A DNA stretch of 64,000 nt from Arthrobacter sp. B0490. Lineage in GTDB: Bacteria; Actinomycetota; Actinomycetes; Actinomycetales; Micrococcaceae. Made by a program: the position numbers and the translations under genes. The stretch covers positions 42,253 through 106,252 of the forward strand of contig NZ_PJIR01000010.1 of the NCBI RefSeq assembly GCF_002929355.1, in the 5' to 3' direction. Under the pieces are notes generated by a model. That model worked only from the letters and a program-made list of their open reading frames with translations, was not told where the DNA came from and searched no databases. This document shows, in pieces, positions 17,390-25,489 of the stretch (positions within the stretch are counted from its first letter, which is position 1; each line of letters begins with the position of its first letter).

Positions 17390-17692
17390 ATGTCATTCCA
17401 GGCATATCTCGACGCCATCGAGGCGAAGACGGGACTCACCCCGCGGCAACTCGTCGACCGGGCGGCGGAGCGGGGTCTCGACGCACCCGGTACGAAGGCA
17501 GGGGAGATCGTGACCTGGCTCAAGGAGGACTACGACCTCGGCCGGGGCCACGCCATGGCACTGGTGCACGTCATCAGGAACGGTGCCGCCATCGGCGACC
17601 GGCACGTGGGCACCGAGGGGGCGCATCGTGACGATTCGGCGGAGCTGTGGCTCGACGGGGCGGCGACGAAACCCGGACAGGCCGCGACCTGA
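17390..17692 (+). CDS. DUF4287-domain protein
   Basis: A 100-residue protein. The first ~65 residues match DUF4287: MSFQAYLDAIEAKTGLTPRQ, then GEIVTWLKEDYDLGRGHAMALVHVI. The tail is polar. It starts 11 bases after the DHFR-like gene with GGGAG upstream, so the two are co-transcribed. DUF4287 members may bind small ligands or DNA, but no function is established. Confidence 0.85.
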   Translation: MSFQAYLDAIEAKTGLTPRQLVDRAAERGLDAPGTKAGEIVTWLKEDYDLGRGHAMALVHVIRNGAAIGDRHVGTEGAHRDDSAELWLDGAATKPGQAAT

Positions 17693-17705
17693 CGGGCGGC
17701 ACGCC

Positions 17706-17711
17706 TAGACT
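17706..17711 (+). promoter_or_regulatory. Leaderless -10 box (TAGACT) of the DUF4031-HD gene
   Basis: TAGACT ends 7 bases before the ATG at 17719, leaving no room for a ribosome binding site. Confidence 0.55.
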
Positions 17712-17718
17712 GCTGGGC

Positions 17719-18597
17719 ATGGCCGTCCTCATCGATCCACCGTCGTGGCCGGCGCACGGCACGCTGTTCTCCCACCTCGTCTCAACGCGGTCGCTCGAGG
17801 AACTGCACCGGTTCGCAGCGGCCGCCGACATCCCGCGCCGCGCGTTCGACGAGGACCACTACGACGTGCCGGCCCGGCGGTACCGCGACCTCGTGGAGCG
17901 CGGGGCGCAGGAGGTGAGCGGAGGGGACCTCGTGAGGGAGCTCGTCAGGAGCGGCCTTCGTGTTCCCGCGCGCCGCCGTGCCCCGAAGCTCCGGGCCGCG
18001 CTGGCCTCGCGCTGGGCCTCGCTCCTGCCGTCGGATCCGGTGCTGGGCGAGGACCTCCTCGAGCGCTGGGGCGAACCGCACCGGAGGTACCACACGCCGT
18101 CCCACCTCCTCGCGGTACTCGAGGCACTCGACCTGCTGCTGCAACCGGGGGACCTCCCGCTCCGCAGGGGCGTGCTCCTCGCCGCCTGGTTCCACGACGC
18201 CGTCTACGAGGGGGTGGCGGGCGACGACGAACGCGCCTCCGCGGCGCTCGCCGCCGAGCGGCTCCGGACGGTGGGTGAGCCGGAAGCGCGGGAGGTGGAG
18301 CGGCTCGTCCTGCTCACCATCACGCACGACCCGGCACCCGGCGACCGGGCCGGTGAGCTCCTGTGCGACGCCGACCTCTCGGTGCTCGGCGCGGCGGAGG
18401 GGGACTACCTGAGCTACACCCGGGCCGTGCGCGCAGAGTATTCCCATCTTCCGGATCAGGCATTCATCGAGGGGCGCAGGACCGTGCTGCAGCACCTCCT
18501 GACCCTCGAGCCCCTGTTCAGGACCGCCGCGGCCAGGGAGCGCTGGAGTGCGCGTGCGCGGACGAACATGGAACTCGAGCTCGCATCCCTCGGATGA
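17719..18597 (+). CDS. DUF4031 - HD-domain fusion protein
   Basis: A 292-residue protein with two parts. Residues 1-~80 are DUF4031 (MAVLIDPPSWPAHGT, then AFDEDHYDVPARRY). Residues ~100-285 are an HD-superfamily phosphohydrolase-like domain with H in RRYHTPSHL, the HD pair in AAWFHDAVYEG and a later D in LLCDADLSVLG, matching predicted metal-dependent HD hydrolases. The ATG at 17719 has no ribosome binding site but a TAGACT box 7 bases before, so translation is probably leaderless. The substrate is unknown; a nucleotide or phosphate ester is likely from the HD motif. A perfect hairpin overlaps its stop. Confidence 0.88.
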   Translation: MAVLIDPPSWPAHGTLFSHLVSTRSLEELHRFAAAADIPRRAFDEDHYDVPARRYRDLVERGAQEVSGGDLVRELVRSGLRVPARRRAPKLRAALASRWASLLPSDPVLGEDLLERWGEPHRRYHTPSHLLAVLEALDLLLQPGDLPLRRGVLLAAWFHDAVYEGVAGDDERASAALAAERLRTVGEPEAREVERLVLLTITHDPAPGDRAGELLCDADLSVLGAAEGDYLSYTRAVRAEYSHLPDQAFIEGRRTVLQHLLTLEPLFRTAAARERWSARARTNMELELASLG

Positions 18598-18632
18598 GGG
18601 TGGGACCAGGGTCCGGAGCCCACCCTCATCCG
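18591..18632. terminator. Bidirectional hairpin terminator
   Basis: A perfect 14-bp stem (18591-18604 with 18619-18632) encloses a 14-base loop between the convergent DUF4031-HD and aztD genes. The 5' arm overlaps the DUF4031-HD stop codon. Confidence 0.8.
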
Positions 18633-18641
18633 GGAACCGGA

Positions 18642-19895
18642 TCAGCCTTCGACGGCGGCGATCTCGTTCGGGGTGCCGGGCAGTTCGTCGGACGAGGTGA
18701 TCCCGCCGGTGGTGAGGTCGACGGCGTGGAGCTTCCTGGCGGCGGGGTCGGTGATGTACGCGGTGTCACCCACGACCTTCAGGGCGGGATGCGGGTCCTG
18801 CCATTCGACGGGCCCCGCCCAGGGGTCGAGGACAGGGGTGGAGTCGGTGATGTCCCCGGTGTCGGGGTCGAGGGTGTGCAGAGCGCCGTCGGAGGCGATG
18901 ATGAGGATCTCGCCTCCGGGTCCGCGGGCGACGTCACGGAAGGTGTACTCGACGCCTTCGGGGAGGTCGATGACCTTCAGGGTCTTCGCTTCGGTGTCGA
19001 TGAGGATCAGTTCGCTGAGCAGGTAGCCCTCTGAGTCAGGATCGGAGTTGTAGTCGCCGGCCACGATGGGGCTGGCGTCACTGACGTACGCGTTACCCAT
19101 GCGTCCGTACTCGTCGGGGGCCTGGATCTTGGTGATGTCACCGTTGTCGTAGGCGAGAACGCCGTTGCTGCAGCCGAAGACGACGACCTCGTCCTTCGTG
19201 GTGCCCTCGCCGTGGACGGAGGGGCATTCGTCGCTGGTGGCGATCTCGTCGCCGTCGGCGTCCATGACCCTGATGCCGGAACGGCTCTCGGAATCACCGA
19301 CCGTGGTGACAAAGGTGCCGTCCTCGAGGACGACGGACACACCGTGATGTGCCTCGTCGCCCGCGACGATCTCGGTTTCGGGGAGACCGTCCTCCACCTC
19401 GAGCAGGTCGTCGGTGGTGAAGATGGTGGTGTCGCTGGTGCCGTCGGCGTAGAGGACGGTCTTGTCGCCGTGCTGGACCACGTGCCCGGCGGTGTCGGCT
19501 TCGAACACCAGGTCCGTGAGCTTCGGCTCTGCCTGCCAGGAGCCGGAGGGATCGGTCCAGGTCCCGAGGTCCAGGACCTGGAAGCCCTCGGGCACGGTGA
19601 CCAGTGCGTGCCGGCCGTCTCCTGCAGGGTTGAGGCGCGTGAATCCCTCGACGGGCAGGTCGCCCTCGACCTCCATGGTGGTGCCGTCGAGGACGACGAT
19701 GCCGCCGTCGTACGTCAGTGCCACGCGGGGAGCAGCGGATGGGGCTGCCGCTGATGCGGTGGTCCCCGGAGCGGCCGACGGATCCGCCGCCGGTTCCGGG
19801 GCGGAGCCGCACGCTGTCATGAGCAGGGCGGACGTGGCCCCGGTGGCGGCGAGGGCCAGGTGCCTCCGGCGTTTCGTGAGCGAATTCATCGTCAT
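18642..19895 (-). CDS. aztD: AztD-like zinc metallochaperone lipoprotein (paralog 1)
   Basis: A 417-residue secreted lipoprotein with lipobox LMTAC (C29) and a beta-propeller-like body. Family-type features present are GHVVQHGDK (H138, H142), AHHGVSV (H183, H184), CPSVHGE (C224, H228) with partner C242, DPHPALKV (H369) and the C-terminal PNEIAAVEG. The His-rich HxHYY-type stretch seen in paralog 2 is replaced here by TWTDPSGSWQAEP. AztD hands zinc to the AztC binding protein outside the membrane. AAGGAG precedes the ATG. It is the last gene of the aztB-D-C-D operon, 24 bases after aztC. Confidence 0.85.
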   Translation of the reverse strand: MTMNSLTKRRRHLALAATGATSALLMTACGSAPEPAADPSAAPGTTASAAAPSAAPRVALTYDGGIVVLDGTTMEVEGDLPVEGFTRLNPAGDGRHALVTVPEGFQVLDLGTWTDPSGSWQAEPKLTDLVFEADTAGHVVQHGDKTVLYADGTSDTTIFTTDDLLEVEDGLPETEIVAGDEAHHGVSVVLEDGTFVTTVGDSESRSGIRVMDADGDEIATSDECPSVHGEGTTKDEVVVFGCSNGVLAYDNGDITKIQAPDEYGRMGNAYVSDASPIVAGDYNSDPDSEGYLLSELILIDTEAKTLKVIDLPEGVEYTFRDVARGPGGEILIIASDGALHTLDPDTGDITDSTPVLDPWAGPVEWQDPHPALKVVGDTAYITDPAARKLHAVDLTTGGITSSDELPGTPNEIAAVEG

Positions 19896-19919
19896 GATTC
19901 TCCTTCCATGGTTCGGATC

Positions 19920-20837
19920 TCAGGGTGAGAGTCCGGTGGAGATGCGCTCCGTGTTCGTGCGCATCATGGCGAGGTACGTGTCAGCGCCCTCGCCGGGGTC
20001 GGTCAGGGATTCGGAGAAGAGTTCGACGACGTCGACATCGATGTCGGCTCCATCGGCGAGGACCTGGACGAGCCGATCGGGCTGGGAGGACTCGGCGAAG
20101 ATCGTGCCGACCTTCGCCTCCTCGATGGCGGCGACGAGTCCGCGGAGATCGGAGGCGCTGGGTGAGGCGAGCGTGGTGCCACCCGGGATCACTGCACCGA
20201 TGACGCGGAAGTCGTAGCGTTCGGCGAGGTAGCCGAAGACGTGGTGGTTCGTGACGAGGTTCCGCCGCTCGGCGGGGATCTGCCCGAACGCGGTGGCCAT
20301 GGACGACTCGAGTGCCGAGAGCTCCGCGCGGTATGCGTCGGCGGACTCCGTGATCGACGCGGCGTCCACCCCGCCGATGTCGGAGAGCCGGGTCTGGAGC
20401 TCGTCGACGACGTCGATCATGAGCCCCGGGTCGGTCCAGAAGTGGGGATCGGGTGCGCCCTCGGATTCGCCTTCCGTGTAGGCGAGAGGTTCGATGACCT
20501 CGCCGGCGACGAGCAGGGGGACGTTCTCGGACTGCGCACTGTCGAGGTGTTGCTGCAGCCCTTCTTCCAGGCCCAGGCCGTTGGTGACGATCAGGTCCGC
20601 CTGCCGCATCATCGCGCCATCCTGCGCGGAGATCTCGAACGAGTGCGGGTCGGCGTCGGGCTGCATGAGCACCCGTACGTCCGCCTCGTCGCCGACGACG
20701 TTCCGGACGACATCCCCGAGGATGTTGGTGGTCACCACGACGACCGGTTCATCGGTCCCTGCTGCGGCGCAGCCGGGGATGCCGATGATCGCTGTTGCGG
20801 CCAGGACGAGTGCCAGGCGCCGGTGCGCCCTGTTCAT
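19920..20837 (-). CDS. aztC: Zinc ABC transporter substrate-binding lipoprotein AztC
   Basis: A 305-residue cluster A-I (ZnuA/TroA-type) binding protein with lipobox IPGC (C23). Likely zinc ligands are H65 (DADPHSFE), H132 (APDPHFW), H198 (VTNHHVFGY) and D280 (SLTDPGEGAD), the usual three-His/one-Asp set. There is no His-rich loop of the ZnuA type, as in AztC, which depends on AztD for zinc loading. Its ATG overlaps the stop of the upstream AztD-like gene (ATGA), so the two are coupled. It delivers zinc to the AztB permease. Confidence 0.93.
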   Translation of the reverse strand: MNRAHRRLALVLAATAIIGIPGCAAAGTDEPVVVVTTNILGDVVRNVVGDEADVRVLMQPDADPHSFEISAQDGAMMRQADLIVTNGLGLEEGLQQHLDSAQSENVPLLVAGEVIEPLAYTEGESEGAPDPHFWTDPGLMIDVVDELQTRLSDIGGVDAASITESADAYRAELSALESSMATAFGQIPAERRNLVTNHHVFGYLAERYDFRVIGAVIPGGTTLASPSASDLRGLVAAIEEAKVGTIFAESSQPDRLVQVLADGADIDVDVVELFSESLTDPGEGADTYLAMMRTNTERISTGLSP

Positions 20838-22105
20838 CGACCGACCTCCGCCAGGTGAGCGGGGATGGTGTCGGTGTCGAAGGTCCGGGCGATCCGGGCA
20901 TCATCGGCGAAGTCGATCTCGAACAGCGACTGTTCGGCCGGAGCGTTGAGATAGGCCCGCTGCTGGTCGACGGTCAGCTCGACCCCGGCCAGGAGCTCCG
21001 GATCGGCCAGGGTCCGTGGCAGGAGCGGGTCGGTCGCGGCGATCGTCGCACCGGTCCCGGCGGACAGGACGAGGACGCGTCCGTCCGCAGCGAGGGCGAC
21101 GACGTGGCCCTCCTCGTCGTCGACCGCGGAGACCTTGAGCAGGGGCACATCGGCCGGCAGGAAGTGCCAGGACCGTTCGCGGGTATCGAGCAGCCACGCA
21201 CCCCGGTCTCCGGCGACGGCGGCGACGGTCGGACGTCCCGCACGGGCGCGGAAATCGGTTGCTTTCGGTGCACTCGTTCCGGCGGGATAGGGAATCCGTT
21301 CGTACACGACATCACCGTCCTCGAGCGTCACCAGAAGGGCGCCGTCATCACATCCGATGACGGTGCCGACCGTCGTGGTGATGGTGCCTTGCGCGTCGAT
21401 GCAGTCGGCGGTTGCGCCGCCGACTGGTTCGCCCTCGACGTCGAAGGCCTGGACGGAGGCTGCTGTCCCGTCCGCACCGGGTCGGGTCAGGAGGGTGACG
21501 TCCGAGAGGGGGACGAGCATCCCCTCATGCGGTTCTGCCGAGAGTCCGGTACGGACGCCGAGTTCGCCCTGTGCGAGGGCGTCGTTGTCGAGCACCATGC
21601 CCTCACCGCTGTCGGGGAAGTAGACGCCCGTACCCGAGGAGCCGGGCGTCACGATCGCTCCGCCTGAGCCGTCGATCGTGCCGATGATCTTCGGTTCACC
21701 GCGGTAGTAGTGGAAATGGTCTTCGTGGTCCCAGGTCCACATCCCGCTGTCGATGATCGTCATCGCACCGGTGGTCGCGGACGACGCGAAGAGGTAGCGC
21801 CCGTCGGTCGAGATACCGCTGACGTCCGGGATCCCGCCGACGGTCGTGGTGTTCTCGTCTGCCAGATCAAGCAGCCTGATCCGGCCTTCGGTGTCCAGGG
21901 TCATCAGGTGCAGTTGGGGCTCGGCGACTTCCGTGGAGCCCTCGAGCATCCCATGACCGTCACCGATCGGGGCCGCTGCGGAGCGGGAAGCGACCGAAGG
22001 AGGCGTCGCCTCCGCGGCGGGCCCGGACGGATCGGCGGTGGAGCAGGAAGCGAGGGTCAGGGTCAGCAGGGGGAGGCAGAGCAGCAGGGCATCAGGCGTT
22101 CGCAC
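20834..22105 (-). CDS. AztD-like lipoprotein (diverged paralog 2)
   Basis: A 423-residue lipoprotein (lipobox LASC, C21) related to AztD. It keeps a His cluster MWTWDHEDHFHYY (H127, H130, H132) and EPHEGMLVP (H193), plus the C235/C252 pair (ADCIDAQG, VIGCDDG). It lacks the His of the CPxxHGE motif, the HVxxHG motif and the C-terminal HP site that paralog 1 has. The start is GTG 22105, inside the aztB end (14-base overlap), so it is coupled to the permease; the ribosome binding site is weak. It probably still binds zinc through the HxxHxH stretch (inference). Confidence 0.8.
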   Translation of the reverse strand: MRTPDALLLCLPLLTLTLASCSTADPSGPAAEATPPSVASRSAAAPIGDGHGMLEGSTEVAEPQLHLMTLDTEGRIRLLDLADENTTTVGGIPDVSGISTDGRYLFASSATTGAMTIIDSGMWTWDHEDHFHYYRGEPKIIGTIDGSGGAIVTPGSSGTGVYFPDSGEGMVLDNDALAQGELGVRTGLSAEPHEGMLVPLSDVTLLTRPGADGTAASVQAFDVEGEPVGGATADCIDAQGTITTTVGTVIGCDDGALLVTLEDGDVVYERIPYPAGTSAPKATDFRARAGRPTVAAVAGDRGAWLLDTRERSWHFLPADVPLLKVSAVDDEEGHVVALAADGRVLVLSAGTGATIAATDPLLPRTLADPELLAGVELTVDQQRAYLNAPAEQSLFEIDFADDARIARTFDTDTIPAHLAEVGR

Positions 22106-23012
22106 GAAGGGCTTTCTGTGATGGATGTACCGGTTCCGAACCGGCGGAACGGTCGAAGCTTCGCGAAAAGCTGTCGGTCGGGTTGTCGGCAGAGGCGCGG
22201 CGCCGGGTGATGCCGCGGATGATGCTCGACAGGGCAGCACATGCGATGGCGGCGAGGGCGATGGACGCGCCGGCGGCGGTGCCGACGTACCAGGAGGTCA
22301 GGAGCCCGAGGAACACCGAGAAGACGCCGATCAGTGCCGCAAGGGCCATGGTCGTCGGGATGCGCGTGGTCCACGCAGTGGCAGCAACAGCGGGTGCGAG
22401 AAGCAGCCCGATGACGAGCAGCGCGCCGACGGCCTGGTAGGAGGCGACGACGGCGAGCGTGACGAGCCCGACGAGGAGCACCTGCGCGAGACGGGGTCTC
22501 AGCCCCGACACCTGCGCGATCCTCCGGTCGAAGGCGAGGGCCATGAACGCGCGGTGGAAGGCGGCTGCAACGAGGACGGTGAGCAGCAGGGCGCCGGCGA
22601 GCAGCCAGAGGTCGCCCGGTCGGATCGCCAGCACGTCGCCGAAGAGGACGGCCGTCGCGTCGGTGGCGAAGCTGCGTGAGTGGGAGATGACGACGACGCC
22701 GGCAGCGAGCATGCCGACGAAGAGGAGTCCGATGCTCGTGTCGTGGGACAGGCGTCCCCGCCGGGCCAGGAAACTCACGCCGAGGCTCATGATGATCGCG
22801 CTGCACGCTGCTCCGAGGATGACGGGGACGCCGGCGAGGGTCGCGAGGGCGACACCGGGGAGCATTCCGTGCGCCATCGCCTCGCCCAGGAACGCCATCC
22901 CGCGGACGACGACCCAGGTGCCGACAACGGCACAGATGGCTGCGCAGAGCGAGCCGCCGAGGAGCGCTCGCAGCATGAAGTCGGCGGTGAACGGTTCGAG
23001 GAGGAAGGGCAC
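22092..23012 (-). CDS. aztB: Zinc ABC transporter permease AztB
   Basis: A 306-residue metal-type ABC permease (ZnuB/MntB family) with eight or nine membrane helices. It has WVVVRGMAFLGEAMAHGMLP near helix 2, the GVALATLAGVP stretch, and VGALLVIGLLLAPAVAATAW, which is characteristic of the family. The tail after ~270 is charged. It starts at GTG 23012 with a TAGGGT box 6 bases before and no ribosome binding site, so the transcript is probably leaderless. It is divergent from aztA across 53 bases that contain a Zur-like box. Confidence 0.93.
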   Translation of the reverse strand: MPFLLEPFTADFMLRALLGGSLCAAICAVVGTWVVVRGMAFLGEAMAHGMLPGVALATLAGVPVILGAACSAIIMSLGVSFLARRGRLSHDTSIGLLFVGMLAAGVVVISHSRSFATDATAVLFGDVLAIRPGDLWLLAGALLLTVLVAAAFHRAFMALAFDRRIAQVSGLRPRLAQVLLVGLVTLAVVASYQAVGALLVIGLLLAPAVAATAWTTRIPTTMALAALIGVFSVFLGLLTSWYVGTAAGASIALAAIACAALSSIIRGITRRRASADNPTDSFSRSFDRSAGSEPVHPSQKALRANA

Positions 23013-23018
23013 GTCGCC

Positions 23019-23024
23019 ACCCTA
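23019..23024 (-). promoter_or_regulatory. Leaderless -10 box (TAGGGT) of aztB
   Basis: TAGGGT on the minus strand ends 6 bases before the aztB GTG at 23012. Confidence 0.5.
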
Positions 23025-23032
23025 GACTTAAA

Positions 23033-23047
23033 TGATAGTCATTCTCA
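23033..23047. promoter_or_regulatory. Zur-like operator between aztB and aztA
   Basis: TGATAGTCATTCTCA is an imperfect 7-1-7 palindrome of the Fur/Zur kind (TGAxAxTnATTxTCA). It lies in the 53 bases between the two divergent zinc-transport genes, upstream of both -10 boxes, where bound Zur would block both promoters in zinc-replete cells. The assignment is by pattern and context. Confidence 0.7.
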
Positions 23048-23053
23048 ATATGG

Positions 23054-23059
23054 TAGTTT
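23054..23059 (+). promoter_or_regulatory. Leaderless -10 box (TAGTTT) of aztA
   Basis: TAGTTT ends 6 bases before the aztA ATG at 23066. An overlapping TATGGT at 23049-23054 is an alternative. Confidence 0.45.
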
Positions 23060-23065
23060 CGGTGG

Positions 23066-23770
23066 ATGCTCCGCCACCCCTCGCCTCCCGCCACCGCTAC
23101 CGACGCGCGGCCGATCGTCCTCCACGGGGTATGGGTCGACCATGACGGCGTGGACGCCTTGTGCGGCGTCTCGCTCACCGTCGAGCCCGCCAGGATCACC
23201 GTGGTGACCGGAGCGAACGGTTCCGGGAAGTCGACCCTGCTCGCGGTGCTGGCGGGCCTGCTGGTGCCCCGCCGGGGTCGGGTGGTCCTGCCGGTCCGGA
23301 GCACCGCGCTGGTCGCCCAGCGCAGCGAGGTCACCGACCGCATGCCGCTGACGGTGCACGACGTCGTGAGCATGGGGCGCTGGCCGGAGGCCGGGCTGGT
23401 GCGGCGGCTCACCTCCGGGGACCGGCGCATCATCGACGACTGCATCGGTCTCGTCGGCCTCGACGGGTACGCACGGCGTCCGCTGCATGCCCTCTCGGGT
23501 GGTCAGCGGCAGCGCGCCTTCCTCGCCCAGGGGCTCGCGCGGCGCGCCGACGTCATCCTGCTCGACGAACCGACGACGGGGCTCGACGCCGGGACGCGCG
23601 CCGTCGTCGCCGATCTCCTCACGGCGGAGAGATCGCGCGGAGCGATGATCGTCTGCGTCTCGCACGACGACGTCGTCCTCCGGGCGGCGGACCGGCTGGT
23701 CCGCCTCGAGGCCGGACGGGTGGTGTCCGGCCTCGAGGCGGCCGATCGGGGTGCCCGTCCCCCGCAGTAG
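23066..23770 (+). CDS. aztA: Zinc ABC transporter ATP-binding protein AztA
   Basis: A 234-residue ATPase with Walker A GANGSGKST (49-57), a Q-loop in ALVAQRSEV, the signature LSGGQRQR (143-150), Walker B VILLDEP (163-169) and a switch His in CVSHDD. It powers zinc import through AztB. It reads divergently from aztB-aztD-aztC-aztD, with a Zur-like box between, so both arms are probably repressed together when zinc is ample. There is no clear ribosome binding site, and TAGTTT is 6 bases before the ATG. Confidence 0.92.
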   Translation: MLRHPSPPATATDARPIVLHGVWVDHDGVDALCGVSLTVEPARITVVTGANGSGKSTLLAVLAGLLVPRRGRVVLPVRSTALVAQRSEVTDRMPLTVHDVVSMGRWPEAGLVRRLTSGDRRIIDDCIGLVGLDGYARRPLHALSGGQRQRAFLAQGLARRADVILLDEPTTGLDAGTRAVVADLLTAERSRGAMIVCVSHDDVVLRAADRLVRLEAGRVVSGLEAADRGARPPQ

Positions 23771-23813
23771 GCCATGAATCCCAGGCCGCGAAAGATGGAC
23801 ATTCCTGCTATCC

Positions 23814-23828
23814 GATATCTAATATATC
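23814..23828. promoter_or_regulatory. AT-rich inverted repeat over the MerR-gene promoter
   Basis: GATAT and ATATC arms are separated by CTAAT, just before the MerR start. TAATAT (23820-23825) inside it ends 6 bases before the ATG at 23832 and can be a leaderless -10 box. Such an element is a natural autoregulatory site for the MerR-type protein (inference). Confidence 0.45.
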
Positions 23829-23831
23829 CAT

Positions 23832-24470
23832 ATGAGGATGGCCCAGCTCAGCGAGGTGAGTTCGATCCCCGTCGCGACCATCAAGCTCTACCTCCGGGAA
23901 GGACTTCTCGCCCCGGGCACGCGGACCAGTCCCAATCAGGCGCAGTACGGCCTGCCTCACCTCCGGCGCCTCAAGCTGATCCAGGCGCTCGTCCGGCTCG
24001 GTCGACTGAGCCTTGCCGCGGCCGGCGACGTCCTCGACGCCATCGACTCCGACCGCCCGCTCATCGAGACCTTCGGCATCGCCCAGCGCGCCGCCACCCG
24101 GGTGGTCGATCGGGACAGGATCCGCGAGGCGGACCTGGAGCGCCTGGCACCGTTGATCGAGGGCTGGCACGTCGACCCGGACGGCTGCGGACGCTACGAC
24201 GCCGCGGCCGCACTCACCGCGCTCCAGGAATCCGGCCTGAACGCCTCGGACGACTGGTACCGGCACTATGCCGACGCGGCGCTCGCCGTCGCGGAAGCCG
24301 ATCTCGACCTGGTGGACGCCCAGGAGGGGCGGAGTGCGAAAGCCGAGACGGTCGTCGTGGGCACGGTGCTCGGGGATGCCCTGTTCGCCGGGCTGCGCCG
24401 CGCCGCCCAGGAGCACGTCTCCTACATCCGGTACGCCGGACGCGGCGGGGCACCCCCCACCGCCCACTGA
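23832..24470 (+). CDS. MerR-family transcriptional regulator
   Basis: A 212-residue regulator. Its N-terminal winged-helix part has AQLSEVSSIPVATIKLYLRE, then GLLAPGTRTSPNQAQYGLPH, then a dimerisation helix LRRLKLIQALVRLGRLSLAA. The C-terminal ~110 residues are an all-helical effector-binding region like those of MerR regulators of the TipA/TetR-like-sensing type; no metal-binding cysteines are visible. It probably begins at ATG 23832 on a leaderless mRNA. It leads an operon with a membrane protein, a DUF2834 protein and a DUF1801 protein, which it may control. Confidence 0.85.
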   Translation: MRMAQLSEVSSIPVATIKLYLREGLLAPGTRTSPNQAQYGLPHLRRLKLIQALVRLGRLSLAAAGDVLDAIDSDRPLIETFGIAQRAATRVVDRDRIREADLERLAPLIEGWHVDPDGCGRYDAAAALTALQESGLNASDDWYRHYADAALAVAEADLDLVDAQEGRSAKAETVVVGTVLGDALFAGLRRAAQEHVSYIRYAGRGGAPPTAH

Positions 24471-24487
24471 AGTCCCGAGGAGGACCG

Positions 24488-25489
24488 ATGTCGCATCCCC
24501 CGAACGCAGTTCGCCGGCCGCAGGCCGGCGTCGCCTGGCACATACCGCTCCTGCTCCTGTCCGCCCTGATGGCCGTCACCGGTCTCGTGAGCGTGGTCGG
24601 CCTCGTCATCGACCCCCGCGAGATCGTCGGTGCGCCCGCATGGGCCAAACCCCTGAAGTTCTCGATCTCGTTCCTGCTCTACGCCCTGACGCTGTCCTGG
24701 CTGATCGGTCAGGTGCGCTCGGCACGGCGCCTGGCCTGGTGGCTGGGGACGGCGGCCGCCGTGGCCGTCGTGGTGGAGATGGTGATCATCGTCGGCGCCG
24801 TCGTCGCGGACACCACCAGTCACTTCAACGTGACCTCGCCGTTCAGCACGACGCTGTGGGGCATCATGGCGATCTCCATCGTCGTGGTGTGGCTGGCGAC
24901 GCTCGTGGTGGCTGTCCTCCTGTTCCGCGTGCGGGGCGGGGACCCGGCACGGTCCACCGCCATCCGGGCCGGGGTGGTCATCGGCCTGACCGGCCTGGCC
25001 CTCGGGTTCCTGATGACGGGTCCCACGGCGGCGCAGCTCGACGACTGGCACGGCATCTCCGGCGCGCACACGGTCGGGGCGGGGGATGGCGGCCCCGGCC
25101 TGTTCCTCCTCGGATGGAGCACCGTGGCCGGGGATCTCCGCGTGCCCCACTTCGTCGGAATGCACGCCCTGCAGCTGCTGCCGATCAGCGCCATCCTGCT
25201 CGAGGCGGTGGCACGCCGTGTACCCGGCCTGCAGTCGCCCCGGGTGCGCTGCCGGGTCCTCCGGGTGCTCGCGGCGCTCTACGCCGCGATTCTCTCGGTC
25301 CTCACCCTCCAGGCCCTCGCCGGGCAGTCCGTGGTCCATCCGAGCCCGGAGGTCCTCGTGGGATCGGTGGCGCTGGTGCTCCTGGCCGCGCTGTCGATCC
25401 TGGTGATCGTGGTCCGGAGCGCGGAACCCGACCGGGGCGTCCCTTCGCCCGCATCCGTGGCCCTGCCGGCTCCGGGCGGCGCGTCATGA
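24488..25489 (+). CDS. Multi-pass membrane protein of unknown function
   Basis: A 333-residue protein with about eight hydrophobic helices. The first loop holds PAWAKPLKFSISFLLYALTL, and a middle loop holds FLMTGPTAAQLDDWHGISGA followed by GGPGLFLLGWSTVAGDLRVP and HFVGMHALQLLP, with conserved-looking His, Trp and Arg residues. Such polar residues near helix ends could bind a cofactor or substrate. GAGGAGG precedes the ATG. It overlaps the next gene by ATGA. I do not recognise a named family. Confidence 0.8.
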   Translation: MSHPPNAVRRPQAGVAWHIPLLLLSALMAVTGLVSVVGLVIDPREIVGAPAWAKPLKFSISFLLYALTLSWLIGQVRSARRLAWWLGTAAAVAVVVEMVIIVGAVVADTTSHFNVTSPFSTTLWGIMAISIVVVWLATLVVAVLLFRVRGGDPARSTAIRAGVVIGLTGLALGFLMTGPTAAQLDDWHGISGAHTVGAGDGGPGLFLLGWSTVAGDLRVPHFVGMHALQLLPISAILLEAVARRVPGLQSPRVRCRVLRVLAALYAAILSVLTLQALAGQSVVHPSPEVLVGSVALVLLAALSILVIVVRSAEPDRGVPSPASVALPAPGGAS

